A model generated the notes under the pieces. That model saw nothing but the letters and a program-made list of their open reading frames with translations. It searched no databases and was not told the origin of the DNA. A program made the translations under genes and the position numbers. A stretch of DNA of 58,304 bases from Candidatus Raymondbacteria bacterium RIFOXYA2_FULL_49_16 (GTDB lineage: Bacteria > Fibrobacterota > OXYB2-FULL-49-7 > XYB2-FULL-49-35), in contig MFYT01000043.1 in NCBI GenBank assembly GCA_001789205.1, positions 1-58,304 on the forward strand, written 5' to 3'. This document shows, in pieces, positions 17,109 through 26,091 of this stretch (within the stretch, counting starts at the first letter, position 1; every line of letters begins with the position of its first letter).

Positions 17109-18620
17109 TTACAACGATGAGTAAGGACGCCAGGGATCTTCTGATGCGATCGGGAAAATAGCCGCGTCAACCGTCTCCCTACCCATTTTTGGGAGCAGCA
17201 AAAAAAACGATACCAGGGTGAATATTTCAAGCCTGCCAAGGATCATATCGACTGACAACAGCCATTTTCCAAGATTTGGAATGGCGGAGTAATTACCCAA
17301 CGAACTCACTAGGCCAAATCCCGGGCCCACGTTGCCCATACAAGCCGCTGCACCTGAAAAGGCTGTTATAATATCCATCCCCATGCAGCACAGCGCTAGA
17401 GCGGAAGCCGACACGATGCAGATATAGAAAGCGATGAATATAACGCTCGCTTCGATTGTAGAAGGGGCGACTGCTTTTCCTTCGATGCGCACTGAAATAA
17501 CGGCATTCGGATGTATCGTCAGACGTATATGCCGCCAAAAAGATTTGAACATCAATAAAATTCTATCTGTTTTTATTCCACCGCTCGTGGAGCCTGCGCA
17601 TGCCGCTTGGAGCGTGAGAAGTATAAGCAACAGTTTTGCCGGCGCTCCCCAGACGTTAGAATCAGCGTTCGCAAATCCCGTGGACGTAGCGATTGAAACG
17701 ACCTGAAAGGCCGCGAACCTGAAAGCGGCAGTCCACTGCGCATATATATGGCCATGAACAAAGAAGGCAACGAATATAACGCTCATAGCAATGAGTCCTG
17801 TGTAGTAGGTTACGATTTCCGATTTCAATAGGAACGACAATCGTTTAAAAAGGGCGGAATAAAGAAGCGCGAAGTTGATGCCAGACAAGAACATAAAGAG
17901 CAATATTGTCGCCTCAATTGGAATACTGTCGTAGTAAGCGATACTGAGATTCTTCGTTGAAAACCCTCCTGTGGCAACGGTGGAAAAAGCATGGTTGACG
18001 GCGTCGAAAAGACTCATGCCGCAGGCGCGTAGCACAAGGGTTTGGGTCACGACGAGTCCGAGATAGACGATCACCACCACGCGTGCGGCCAGTTTTGCGC
18101 GTAAATGGAAGTTTTCCCGTGCCAGTGACGAGGTTTCGTTTTTAAAAAGGACCTTTTCCGCGCAATTTGAAGGGGGCAAAAACGAAAGGACAAAAATAAT
18201 AATACCGATTCCGCCGAGAAAATGGGTCGAGGAGCGCCAGAAAAGCAACCCCATCGGAAGGGCCTCAATGTTGTTCAATATGCTTGCGCCAGTGGTCGTA
18301 TATCCTGAAACGCTTTCAAACCAAGCGTTGACCACATTAAATTCTCCGCCCCAAAGAAGGTATGGCAGCGCCCCTAAAAGACACGAGGAAAGCCAACTCG
18401 CAATGACAATGACAATGCCTTCGGCATTGGAGATAAATTGTGTTGGCGGCACGAAAATAAAGGGGAACAGCCCGAATAACAAGCTGATCGTAGAAGCGTA
18501 GAGCAGCGGATAGAACGACGATTCGTGATTGTACGCCGAAATGAGGAACGAGATGAAAAGGAAGGCGGCGTTTAAAAGAAAAACAAACCCGAGATACCGG
18601 ACAATAATGTGGAATTTCAC
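17109..18620 (-). CDS. trkH: TrkH-type potassium uptake protein
   Basis: 503 residues with the four-fold MPM architecture of K+ channels of the Trk/Ktr class. Four pore loops with filter glycines are visible: VSGYTTTGAS, STVATGGFST, SIATSTGFAN and MGNVGPGFG. The conserved third-repeat segment AGSTSGGIKTDR contributes the intramembrane gate. The start is a GTG that shares its first base with the TAG stop of the upstream HAMP protein, so the two are translationally coupled. The RCK regulatory subunit TrkA is not adjacent. It imports K+ across the inner membrane driven by membrane potential or ion coupling. Confidence 0.9.
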   Translation of the reverse strand: MKFHIIVRYLGFVFLLNAAFLFISFLISAYNHESSFYPLLYASTISLLFGLFPFIFVPPTQFISNAEGIVIVIASWLSSCLLGALPYLLWGGEFNVVNAWFESVSGYTTTGASILNNIEALPMGLLFWRSSTHFLGGIGIIIFVLSFLPPSNCAEKVLFKNETSSLARENFHLRAKLAARVVVIVYLGLVVTQTLVLRACGMSLFDAVNHAFSTVATGGFSTKNLSIAYYDSIPIEATILLFMFLSGINFALLYSALFKRLSFLLKSEIVTYYTGLIAMSVIFVAFFVHGHIYAQWTAAFRFAAFQVVSIATSTGFANADSNVWGAPAKLLLILLTLQAACAGSTSGGIKTDRILLMFKSFWRHIRLTIHPNAVISVRIEGKAVAPSTIEASVIFIAFYICIVSASALALCCMGMDIITAFSGAAACMGNVGPGFGLVSSLGNYSAIPNLGKWLLSVDMILGRLEIFTLVSFFLLLPKMGRETVDAAIFPIASEDPWRPYSSL

Positions 18621-19381
18621 TATGACCGCTCTTGGTACGTGCGTTTGGTTGTGAGGGAACGGATGGCGCTGGCAAGGTCGCCGATTTCATCGCGTGTTTC
18701 TACACGGATGTCGGGCAGGATCCCTTTTGTCCGGTATGCATCAATTTGTCGCGTCATTTTAATGATTGGGTTTGCAATGTAATAGTGTATGAAATAATTG
18801 AACGTAAAGATGAATATAAGAGCCGCGGCAATGGCGATTACACCGGGCATGACCGCCCGATGGGCCTTGTTTCTTAGTTCCGAAGCCGTTCGATACATGG
18901 CGCCGGAGTTCATCTCCAAGAGACGTATAACATGGGTTTTTGTCCGGACAAAGGTAGGATGGATTTTTTCAAAATACTGACTGACGCGGTTTTCATCCCC
19001 GGCGTTCATGGACAGATCAGACCACTCCCGCTTGAAATCGGCATAGGACGTCCATAAAGAATCAACCAGTTTCTGTTCTCCAGGCTCAGTGATGTTGTTC
19101 TTTGCCAAATCGAAGTTGTGCCTGAATGTTGTATCCGCAGCCGCGATGGTGGCGCGTCCTTTGTCCCATGTGCCAAGCAGCAGGAATAATATCCCGCTGT
19201 CTTCACGCTCCAGTGACTCAAGCATGAATCGCGAGGCATTGATGCTGGCGTAATTGTCGTCCAGCAGCCGTACTATCGACGAACCTATTGAAGAGAGCTC
19301 TAGCAGGGAAAAGACGCCGGCAATGGATAAAACAAGGAACAGGATGAAGAAACCTGATACCACCTTCGTACGAATGCTCAT
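18620..19381 (-). CDS. Four-helix-bundle/HAMP membrane sensor without output domain
   Basis: 253 residues with a GGAGG ribosome site 7 bases before the ATG. Membrane helix 1 (about 8-28) is followed by a periplasmic helical domain (about 30-170) like the 4HB sensor of chemoreceptors and kinases. Then come helix 2 (about 175-200) and a HAMP domain (about 200-250, ANPIIKMTRQIDAY...DEIGDLASAIRSL). The protein stops after HAMP: there is no kinase, methyl-accepting or cyclase domain. Its stop overlaps the GTG start of trkH. The natural inference is that the sensor modulates the K+ transporter directly, or that a former kinase lost its output domain. Confidence 0.75.
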   Translation of the reverse strand: MSIRTKVVSGFFILFLVLSIAGVFSLLELSSIGSSIVRLLDDNYASINASRFMLESLEREDSGILFLLLGTWDKGRATIAAADTTFRHNFDLAKNNITEPGEQKLVDSLWTSYADFKREWSDLSMNAGDENRVSQYFEKIHPTFVRTKTHVIRLLEMNSGAMYRTASELRNKAHRAVMPGVIAIAAALIFIFTFNYFIHYYIANPIIKMTRQIDAYRTKGILPDIRVETRDEIGDLASAIRSLTTKRTYQERS

Positions 19382-19461
19382 TATAAGCCTCCGTTTATTG
19401 TGGCTCTAACATACGATTTTCCATCGGATCAGGTCAACTTGATTCATTCGCGCAATTGGAT

Positions 19462-20580
19462 TCAATACTTGCCAAATTGTTCAACCGCTTCAATCATGGC
19501 AAAAATGTTTTCGTCCGGTGTGTCCCGGCCGCACTGGTCACCGGTTGAAAGGATGAATCCGCCTCCGGCAGCGGCATCGTCCATGGCCTTTCGCGATGCG
19601 GTAAACACTTCGTCCCGGCTCCCGTGCAGCATGACATCTGTTGTGTGCAAATTTCCCATAAGACTCACCTTTGCGCCCCAGTTTTTTTTGACATCAGCGA
19701 GTGTGCAATTTCCCATGGGAGGAATTTCAAGCGGATTTATACTGGATAAGTCGCTCTCTTCTGCCGCAATGGTCACCAGCTCTTTCTCAGGTCCGCAGCA
19801 GTGGATTTGGCTGGGTATGTCCGCGTCTTTACACGCCCGGGTGATTGCCTTGAGCGTTGGCAGGGAGAGTTCGCGGAATATTTCCGGAGGATTGCTGATC
19901 ATATGGCCCGAGATGCCGATAAGGATAAAATCAGGCTTGAGCGACAGGGCGTATGCCAGTCGCCGCATAATGCGTTTGTGGTCAGCTGCGCATTTTTTCA
20001 GGAAGGTGTCGCGGTCATCGTAATACTCAAAAACCTGTTCCGGATGTTTTATGTCCAGTCCCGGCAGCCACACATCCAGGCCCACAATGCCGCTTTCTCC
20101 CATAGAGGAGCGGACTTCGGGCAATAGATCCGCGACCGAACGCGCGCTGCGCTCAACTTCGATCCACGATTGCGGGTCATCGTTGGAAAGTCCTACTTTG
20201 TCGAGCGCTATCTGGTCCGACGGCGGATTGTCCCGATAATACACAGTGCATTCATGCGTCCATTCCCGTTTTCCATTTTCCCTGAATCGGCGGGTATAGA
20301 TGCGTTCCGGGGTTTGTTTTACAATGGCTTCGCGCCATTCTGAACCAGCATCCTCGGGCCAGATGCCCGATCCAAGGCCGGCAAGCCATCCGTCAAATCC
20401 AAAGTGGCGCACTGCGTCGATATATGCCTTCCAGAGCGGCACTTTCTCAAAAAGGTAGATGTCCCAGAACGGCAGACCTGTGCGTTTGCAGGGGATCATG
20501 TTCGACATGTCGGGCGCCACGGGCACTCTGTCGGGAATCGCGTTGCACATTGCGGTTAACATACGCTTTTTTGATGTCAT
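19462..20580 (-). CDS. Uroporphyrinogen decarboxylase-fold (corrinoid methyltransferase-like) protein
   Basis: 372 residues from the ATG at 20580, preceded by GGAGG at good spacing; the longer open frame upstream is not used. The sequence has the UroD/MtaA TIM-barrel pattern: KKRMLTAMCNAIPDRVPVAP at the N-terminus, a QIHCCGPEKELV segment with the Zn-type His-x-Cys motif, MGNLHTTDVMLHGS, and the C-terminal GGFILSTGDQCGRDTP. This subgroup (not true HemE) generally transfers methyl groups between corrinoid proteins and small thiols or handles methylated or sugar-derived substrates. It diverges from an AraC regulator, a frequent arrangement for this family, which suggests substrate-induced expression. 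Confidence 0.75.
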   Translation of the reverse strand: MTSKKRMLTAMCNAIPDRVPVAPDMSNMIPCKRTGLPFWDIYLFEKVPLWKAYIDAVRHFGFDGWLAGLGSGIWPEDAGSEWREAIVKQTPERIYTRRFRENGKREWTHECTVYYRDNPPSDQIALDKVGLSNDDPQSWIEVERSARSVADLLPEVRSSMGESGIVGLDVWLPGLDIKHPEQVFEYYDDRDTFLKKCAADHKRIMRRLAYALSLKPDFILIGISGHMISNPPEIFRELSLPTLKAITRACKDADIPSQIHCCGPEKELVTIAAEESDLSSINPLEIPPMGNCTLADVKKNWGAKVSLMGNLHTTDVMLHGSRDEVFTASRKAMDDAAAGGGFILSTGDQCGRDTPDENIFAMIEAVEQFGKY

Positions 20581-20616
20581 ATATCCTCCAGTATTTTGTG
20601 TCTTTCTTACAGATAA

Positions 20617-20673
20617 TATAATGAAAATAACGGCCGTGATCTTCTTGCGTGTTGATATAATATATGGTATATT
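20617..20673 (+). promoter_or_regulatory. Promoter/operator region of the AraC regulator
   Basis: A perfect TATAAT lies at 20617-20622, so transcription would start near 20630. Downstream, AATATA-TGG-TATATT (20659-20673) is an inverted repeat ending 8 bp before the chosen start codon, a plausible operator between the divergent methyltransferase and regulator genes. Confidence 0.35.
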
Positions 20674-20680
20674 GATATTT

Positions 20681-21568
20681 ATGGTACCAGAAAGATCCTC
20701 TGTCCACGCAGTCGCGCCTGAACGTTTGCGCTGGAGCTCTTTTACTTCAGCAACTTCGCCGGTATATATTGCCGATACGTTTTTTACCGGTCCTGGCCGC
20801 ACGGCATCGCACTGCCACGATTTTTTCGAGTTTTTTCTGGTTGTACGGGGACGTATCAGGCATTTCAGGAACACCATGGTCGAAACGCTTCCCGAAAGAT
20901 CGGTCTGCTTTGTGGCGCCCAACGACACGCATTCGTTCCAAAACGATACGGGGCAACAGGAATCAGGGATTATCAATGTAGCCTTTCCCCGTATCTATAT
21001 GGACCAGTGTCTGAGGATTCTTGGTGTGGAACGCGAAGCCTTTCTCAGAGGCCGTATGACGCTTTTACCCGCGCCTTCCGGGGTCTGGCAGAACCTGAGC
21101 AGCCGGGTTGTCTGGCTGCAGCAGGAACAGGGAAACCGGGTTGCTGCCTTGGAAGTGGCTTTCAAGGGCCTGCTCGCCGGGCTTGTTTCCGAACTGTGGC
21201 TGCCAACCGAAGATCAGGGCACCGTACAGGGACCTGAATGGCTGGTGCGCGCGTGCAATGAAATGCAACAGCCGGAGAATTTCAGCGCAGGGCTGCGGCG
21301 TTTCATCCGTCTGTCGGGAAAAAGCCAGGAGCATCTTACGCGCACTCTGCGTGCAATGCAGGGTGTTTCACCAACGGAATACATCAACAAGTTGCGTCTG
21401 CAAAAGGCAGGAGAGGAGCTGCTCTCCACAAACAAACAGGTCATTGCCATTGCGTACGACGCGGGGTTTGAGAATATCCCACATTTCAACCAGCTTTTTA
21501 AAAGAATGTTCGGGGTTTCTCCGCGCGCATACCGGGCGTTACACGCGAAAGTTTTTGGCCGTGGCTGA
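20681..21568 (+). CDS. AraC-family transcriptional regulator (cupin sensor)
   Basis: 295 residues from the ATG at 20681. An in-frame ATG at 20621 would overlap the TATAAT and add a hydrophobic leader, so I reject it; neither start has a good ribosome site. Residues about 30-110 are a cupin-type sensor (HCHDFFEFFLVVRGRIRHF, then VCFVAPNDTHSF). Residues about 190-290 are the double HTH DNA-binding domain (YINKLRLQKAGEELLSTNKQ...AYDAGFENIPHFNQLFKRMFGVSPRAYR). It probably activates the divergent UroD-like gene in response to a small ligand, likely a carbohydrate or methylated compound. The 155 bases after the gene show no clear terminator. Confidence 0.85.
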   Translation: MVPERSSVHAVAPERLRWSSFTSATSPVYIADTFFTGPGRTASHCHDFFEFFLVVRGRIRHFRNTMVETLPERSVCFVAPNDTHSFQNDTGQQESGIINVAFPRIYMDQCLRILGVEREAFLRGRMTLLPAPSGVWQNLSSRVVWLQQEQGNRVAALEVAFKGLLAGLVSELWLPTEDQGTVQGPEWLVRACNEMQQPENFSAGLRRFIRLSGKSQEHLTRTLRAMQGVSPTEYINKLRLQKAGEELLSTNKQVIAIAYDAGFENIPHFNQLFKRMFGVSPRAYRALHAKVFGRG

Positions 21569-21723
21569 AAAAAGTGTGGTTATTAAACCCTGGACTACGA
21601 TCACCTGCTGAAAAAGCATATCCTGGATAATTTTAATTGTGACAGCAACAGACTATTCCTCTGGAGCAAGCAGTGACAAGGTGAGTTTTTTATCCTTTCC
21701 CTGCTCAGCCTCTTCTCAGACTC

Positions 21724-23916
21724 TCATTTGACCAGCATCAGCTTCAGTATACGTGTCCCGCCTTTTACGTTAAACCGGGCAAAATAGAGCCCTGCTGGCT
21801 CTCCTGCAGCGTCCCAGAAGGTCCGTTCTTTGGTCACCGCAAGATCAGCTACTTTTCTACCGGAAATATTATAGATTCGTATCGCTGTCCGCGTTCCAGG
21901 AGAAAAGGTGAAGCAGACCGATGGATTGAAGGGATTGGGACTTGCACCCAGGAAAAGCCCCGGCGGCAGCGCCGGACGCGCGGTTTTTGTGCCAGTTGTG
22001 GGCGTGACCGTGACCGCCAGCGAACACTCCTCACTCGCCATGCATATGGTCGCAGTCTTTACGGTGACATACCCTGACGAGTCGCTGAACGTAACATATA
22101 TTATCCGGGTGCTGTCGCCCGAGGTGATGGAAGCCCCTGGCGGAACTGACCAGAAATACAGGTAATTTCCGATCCACGGCGTCTGGTACTCGACTCCTGT
22201 GTCGCCCGCAATGACCGTTTCCGGACCAAGAAGGAACGACGGGGCGGTCGGCGCGTCACGCACCATGGACACATAGACCGATTGCGATGACGAATAGCCG
22301 CAGGCGCTGGATGCTTCGACCGAGACATCGCCGCCCATGCTCGATGTGTCCCAAGTGACATAGACGGTGTCTGTGCCCTGACCCGAATCAATGACTGCCT
22401 CTCCCGGAACGTTCCAGGTGTAGGAGGTGGCCCCGGCAACCGGTTCCACGCAATAGACCACCGATACGCCGGGACACACGCTTGCCGGCCCGAGAATTGC
22501 GGCCGGGCTCTCTGGGGTGCTTATGATGCTGACTGTTACGGTCTCCGACTGGACCATATAGGAAGTGAGTGTATGCATCCAATAAGAACCGGAGTCGTAT
22601 ACGACAAGCGATGCTGTTGTATCGCCCGTGTTCCAGACTCCGGAATAGGAACAATTGAGGGTCACGGAATAGCCCTCGCAGATTGTCGTGGGACCGCTTG
22701 GGGTAATGACTGGCGCGGGAACCGCGATATCTTCGCTTGTTGTACAGATTATCGCGGCAACAGTCACCGTGGGTTCTGTGGCAGTGCCGTCCGTGGTAAT
22801 GGCAGGCGCCGTATCAAGAGACGCCGCGGTCGTGATATCATCGGCATACAAAGGCTGGTCGGGCTGTTCGCATACCGCATTGCCGAGTGAATCGGTTTTG
22901 CGCAGGTAGATTTCCCTGGTCAGAAGAAAACCATTGTCCGGCGTGACGGCAAGGTTGCCTTTGTAGTTGCCGGTATTCGAATGATATTTTGTCCAGACCA
23001 CGTTGCCGGCCGCGTCGAGTCTGGTGACAGCGGTCTGGTAATCAAAATTATTCCCGTGTGTTCCGGCAATAGCATATCCCCCGCCCGGGACAACCTGGAT
23101 GTCATACCCGATGTCATTACAGCCGACCTCCTCCGGGGCCTTCTGGTGCCGCATATATTTTTTGGCAAACTCGATGTTTCCCGCAGAATCCGTTGCAACA
23201 ACGACCATGTCGGTAATTGTGATGGCAACGCCGGTGACATAGGCGGTCCTCTGGCCCGTATACACATACCCGCCGTCAGGCCGCAGGCGGCCGGAGCCCA
23301 CATTCACGGCATCGAAACTGCGGTGCCAGATGAAATTACCCACAGAGTCGATTTTCATATTGCCGAACAGGTATCCGCCGTCCGGAAATACCTGCAGGGA
23401 TCCGCCGTACCGCTCATAATTTTTGCGCCAGAGCTGGGCGCCCGTTGAATCGAGCCGGACAATATAGGTGGAACCCGATACAAGATATCCGTGGTCAGCG
23501 GTCTGAAGCACGTCATTGCCCACACCACTGCCAAAATCGCGGGCAAACTCGAGGCCACCCAGGCTGTCGGTCTTGATCATGCAAAAATGAATCGCAACGC
23601 CGTTGTTGGTGTAGCCGACAATGGCAAAACCATGATCAGCGGTCTGACAAATATTCTGGGGCACGTCAATATTGCCGCTGTTGAAGTCGTACGATTTCGC
23701 CCAGACCACTTTCCCGGTATCATCGGTCCGGACCAGCCTCCAGTTGTCGTCTCCAGTGAGTGATCCGATCGTGGCATATCCGCCCCGGGCAGCCACACAG
23801 CTTTTGGTCTCGTCGGTTCCAACACCGGAAAGCTGTTTTGCGAACGTTTCACCCTGGACAGCAGCGGCAAGGGCGGCAAAAAGAAACCACGCAGTGATCA
23901 ACCGGCCCAGTTCCAT
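21724..23916 (-). CDS. Large secreted protein with beta-propeller-like repeats, Ig-like domains and T9SS sorting signal
   Basis: 730 residues with GGGAGG before the ATG. Signal peptide 1-22. Residues about 25-370 consist of about seven repeats of the kind 'T.DHGF.I.G.T......IKTDS.G', similar to delta-60/beta-propeller repeats of cell-surface proteins. Residues about 385-640 hold two or three Ig/PKD-like domains (ITPSGPTTICEGYSVTL, ILGPASVCPGVSVVY, FLLGPETVIAGDTGV). The last 75 residues are a type IX secretion sorting domain (ASPNPFNPSVCFTF, YNISGRKVADL, GLYFARF). It is probably surface-attached or secreted and adhesive or structural. A perfect CRP-type site lies 125 bp upstream of its start. 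Confidence 0.8.
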   Translation of the reverse strand: MELGRLITAWFLFAALAAAVQGETFAKQLSGVGTDETKSCVAARGGYATIGSLTGDDNWRLVRTDDTGKVVWAKSYDFNSGNIDVPQNICQTADHGFAIVGYTNNGVAIHFCMIKTDSLGGLEFARDFGSGVGNDVLQTADHGYLVSGSTYIVRLDSTGAQLWRKNYERYGGSLQVFPDGGYLFGNMKIDSVGNFIWHRSFDAVNVGSGRLRPDGGYVYTGQRTAYVTGVAITITDMVVVATDSAGNIEFAKKYMRHQKAPEEVGCNDIGYDIQVVPGGGYAIAGTHGNNFDYQTAVTRLDAAGNVVWTKYHSNTGNYKGNLAVTPDNGFLLTREIYLRKTDSLGNAVCEQPDQPLYADDITTAASLDTAPAITTDGTATEPTVTVAAIICTTSEDIAVPAPVITPSGPTTICEGYSVTLNCSYSGVWNTGDTTASLVVYDSGSYWMHTLTSYMVQSETVTVSIISTPESPAAILGPASVCPGVSVVYCVEPVAGATSYTWNVPGEAVIDSGQGTDTVYVTWDTSSMGGDVSVEASSACGYSSSQSVYVSMVRDAPTAPSFLLGPETVIAGDTGVEYQTPWIGNYLYFWSVPPGASITSGDSTRIIYVTFSDSSGYVTVKTATICMASEECSLAVTVTPTTGTKTARPALPPGLFLGASPNPFNPSVCFTFSPGTRTAIRIYNISGRKVADLAVTKERTFWDAAGEPAGLYFARFNVKGGTRILKLMLVK

Positions 23917-24040
23917 ACGAACCTCCCTTTTGAGTCGCGGACAGTTGTCTTGAATGACATAGTGTCTTTCTATATGGGTATAATGATTTTTTGCTTATCC
24001 CTACATCAGGAGAAATCTATCTTTTTTACTATCCCAAATC

Positions 24041-24056
24041 TGTGATATAAATCACA
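24041..24056. promoter_or_regulatory. CRP-type binding site
   Basis: TGTGATATAAATCACA matches the E. coli CRP consensus TGTGA-N6-TCACA perfectly, with AAATC and TTTG flanks extending the symmetry. It lies after the stop of the class I adenylate cyclase gene and about 125-140 bp upstream of the start of the secreted T9SS gene (both - strand). That is a plausible class I activator position for a promoter near the CATTATAC at 23978-23985. Confidence 0.6.
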
Positions 24057-24078
24057 TTTGGATATACGCAGTTTTTAG

Positions 24079-26028
24079 TTACCCGCGTTCGCCTATGCGG
24101 GAAACAACCGCCTTCAAATCGCCTTCCAGTTTTTCGTGGATTTTGCGGCGGGTCGAGATTTTTTCGCGCGGCATATGCATGCCCAAACGAAGCGTTTTTA
24201 CCTGGTCGCGTCCAATGCGTTGTATCAGGATCTCGCTCACCAGCCACTGGAGGCAGTCTTCGCCATGGTGGTATGCCCAGAGCAATTCGCTGGCTGTATT
24301 CTGAAAGAAAACGTATGTCGAAATAAGACCATGCTGCCAGTCGGGTTGGTTAAAATTGGGCACGCAATAGAGGTGGGTGACGCGCGGGGCAGCCTGCACC
24401 CCCTGGTCCGAGATATCGACCACCTGATTTACGGGAAAGAACGCGGCCATGCATCGCACCAGGTGGAGCGCGTCCTCGGAAGAGACTTTCATTCTTCCTT
24501 TTACCGTAAAATTGAGATGGGCATGGTAGAATTGGTTGAGGCTGCACCAGGCAAGACCTTCTGCTGCGGTTGAAAACGTCTTTAGCGCCTGCATTCCCGG
24601 GCTGCGAGAGCCGCGTATTTTCACCTTGACCGTCCATTCGCTTTTGTTTCCGGAAAGCAGCTTTTCTTCCAGGGCAAGCGCTGAAAGGTTTTTCGCCTCG
24701 AGCAGGGAGAACTCGTACGGGATCTTATCAAGTTTTGTTTCAAAGAAACAGAAGAGTTTTTTCCCCAGCACCGTAAGGTCGCGGTCTGAGATTGACTGCG
24801 TTGTACGGGCCGGAAGCGCGCTTACCCGTTTGTAGGCTGCCATGAAAAAGGCCAGAATTCGTTTGCGCAAACTGTCTATACGCGTAAAATCCCATTCGCG
24901 GAAGAGCGAGATTTCGTTCAGGGAGGGTTCGTCCCATCCCCATTTTTTTCCCAGGGCAATGAAAGCAGCGCGCATACTCTTCTCGCCGGGGTCTGTTTCG
25001 CCTCCGGTAAGCAGGTTTTTGATAAGAAAGCACTCTTCCATGAGACGCTTGTCGCTATCCTGGTCAATGCGCAGAAAATACCCGCGCACGGATTCAACCA
25101 TGAACAGGTAGGGGTCGGGCGCTGCGGCGGGATTGGCCAGTACCTGTTTTTTATGTTCCTCGCACAGGGGCAGGTCTGTGCCCCTGTTGTCCGTGTATTG
25201 CAGCAGCAGTCCTATTTTGAGCGCTGATTTGAAAGGCGAATGCAGGCCTTTGAGTATCTGCCAGAGAGCAGCGCCGTAATATTCTCCGTGTTCAATAGCA
25301 CCCACATTTCCCAGGTCAACATAGTAGGCGGACCTGAACTCCAGGTGGCTGGCAAGCCCTTCAATGCGTGTCTGATAGGCGCTGTCGTCCAGGCCCACGG
25401 GAACCAGCCAGTAGTAGGGCAGTTTCCCCTCCAGAAATATAGCGGTCCGGTAGAATTCATCCTTGAGCAGCTTGCCCAGGGCCGAGCCGCACGATTCGCC
25501 GCCAAGGTCTCCGTAGTCGTTGTCTCGTATCTTTGCCAGGTCCGCAATGAAGAAGTGGACTTCGAGTTCCGAAGAATCAAGCGCCCATTGCTCCACAATG
25601 CGCAGTTTCGCTTCGAGCGCCCGCATGGCATCGATGTCCAATTTCGCCGTGTCAATGCCAACCCAAAAGTCAATGTCGCTTTGGCCGGAGAAGGCAAGCG
25701 TGCCCGCTGATCCCATGATGGCGAGGAAGACAATGGGCAGCGACGGCTTTGCCCGTTGTCTGAGGGTAAAAGCGGGAAAATACCGGGGAACGAGGTCCTT
25801 TATGGCGTTTGAGTACTCAAGACACGAAATGCCCGAGGGCGGGGTGCCCAGCACATCGTTGCCCGGAAGCTCGGTGCTCTCCTCGTGCAGCAGGAAGGGA
25901 AGCAGGTCGAAGACCTCCTGCTTGCGCACTGGAAGCTGTTCGCGCAGGTATTCAAGCCGCCCGCGGTTATATTGGACAAACAAGGACCTGATGTTCTGCG
26001 ATTCTTCGAACCAGGATTTGCTGTTCAT
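24079..26028 (-). CDS. cyaA: Class I adenylate cyclase-like protein
   Basis: 649 residues. The N-terminal half resembles the catalytic domain of enterobacterial CyaA: the nucleotidyltransferase signature GSAGTLAFSGQSDIDFWV (about 106-123) with the two metal-binding Asp residues D118 and D120, followed by VEQWALDSSELEVHFFIADL. LGNVGAIEHGEYYGAALWQILKGLHSPFKSALKIGLL fits the downstream part of that family. It would make cAMP from ATP in the cytoplasm. It is shorter than E. coli CyaA (848 residues), and the C-terminal regulatory part differs. Class I cyclases are mostly known from Gammaproteobacteria, so its presence here is notable. The adjacent CRP-type box supports a cAMP-CRP circuit; no crp gene is in the window. 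Confidence 0.75.
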   Translation of the reverse strand: MNSKSWFEESQNIRSLFVQYNRGRLEYLREQLPVRKQEVFDLLPFLLHEESTELPGNDVLGTPPSGISCLEYSNAIKDLVPRYFPAFTLRQRAKPSLPIVFLAIMGSAGTLAFSGQSDIDFWVGIDTAKLDIDAMRALEAKLRIVEQWALDSSELEVHFFIADLAKIRDNDYGDLGGESCGSALGKLLKDEFYRTAIFLEGKLPYYWLVPVGLDDSAYQTRIEGLASHLEFRSAYYVDLGNVGAIEHGEYYGAALWQILKGLHSPFKSALKIGLLLQYTDNRGTDLPLCEEHKKQVLANPAAAPDPYLFMVESVRGYFLRIDQDSDKRLMEECFLIKNLLTGGETDPGEKSMRAAFIALGKKWGWDEPSLNEISLFREWDFTRIDSLRKRILAFFMAAYKRVSALPARTTQSISDRDLTVLGKKLFCFFETKLDKIPYEFSLLEAKNLSALALEEKLLSGNKSEWTVKVKIRGSRSPGMQALKTFSTAAEGLAWCSLNQFYHAHLNFTVKGRMKVSSEDALHLVRCMAAFFPVNQVVDISDQGVQAAPRVTHLYCVPNFNQPDWQHGLISTYVFFQNTASELLWAYHHGEDCLQWLVSEILIQRIGRDQVKTLRLGMHMPREKISTRRKIHEKLEGDLKAVVSRIGERG

Positions 26029-26091
26029 GGTATTGGCGCTGTATGCCTGTAAATTAGCTTACCGCGCCAGGCAAAGCAATGAAAATATCGC

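Noticed and set aside
16142-17239. 365-codon frame on the - strand
   Set aside because: Antisense shadow of the REC-GHKL response regulator.
20621-20680. Earlier start of the AraC regulator
   Set aside because: The ATG at 20621 overlaps the TATAAT and would add a hydrophobic leader not found in cupin-type AraC regulators.
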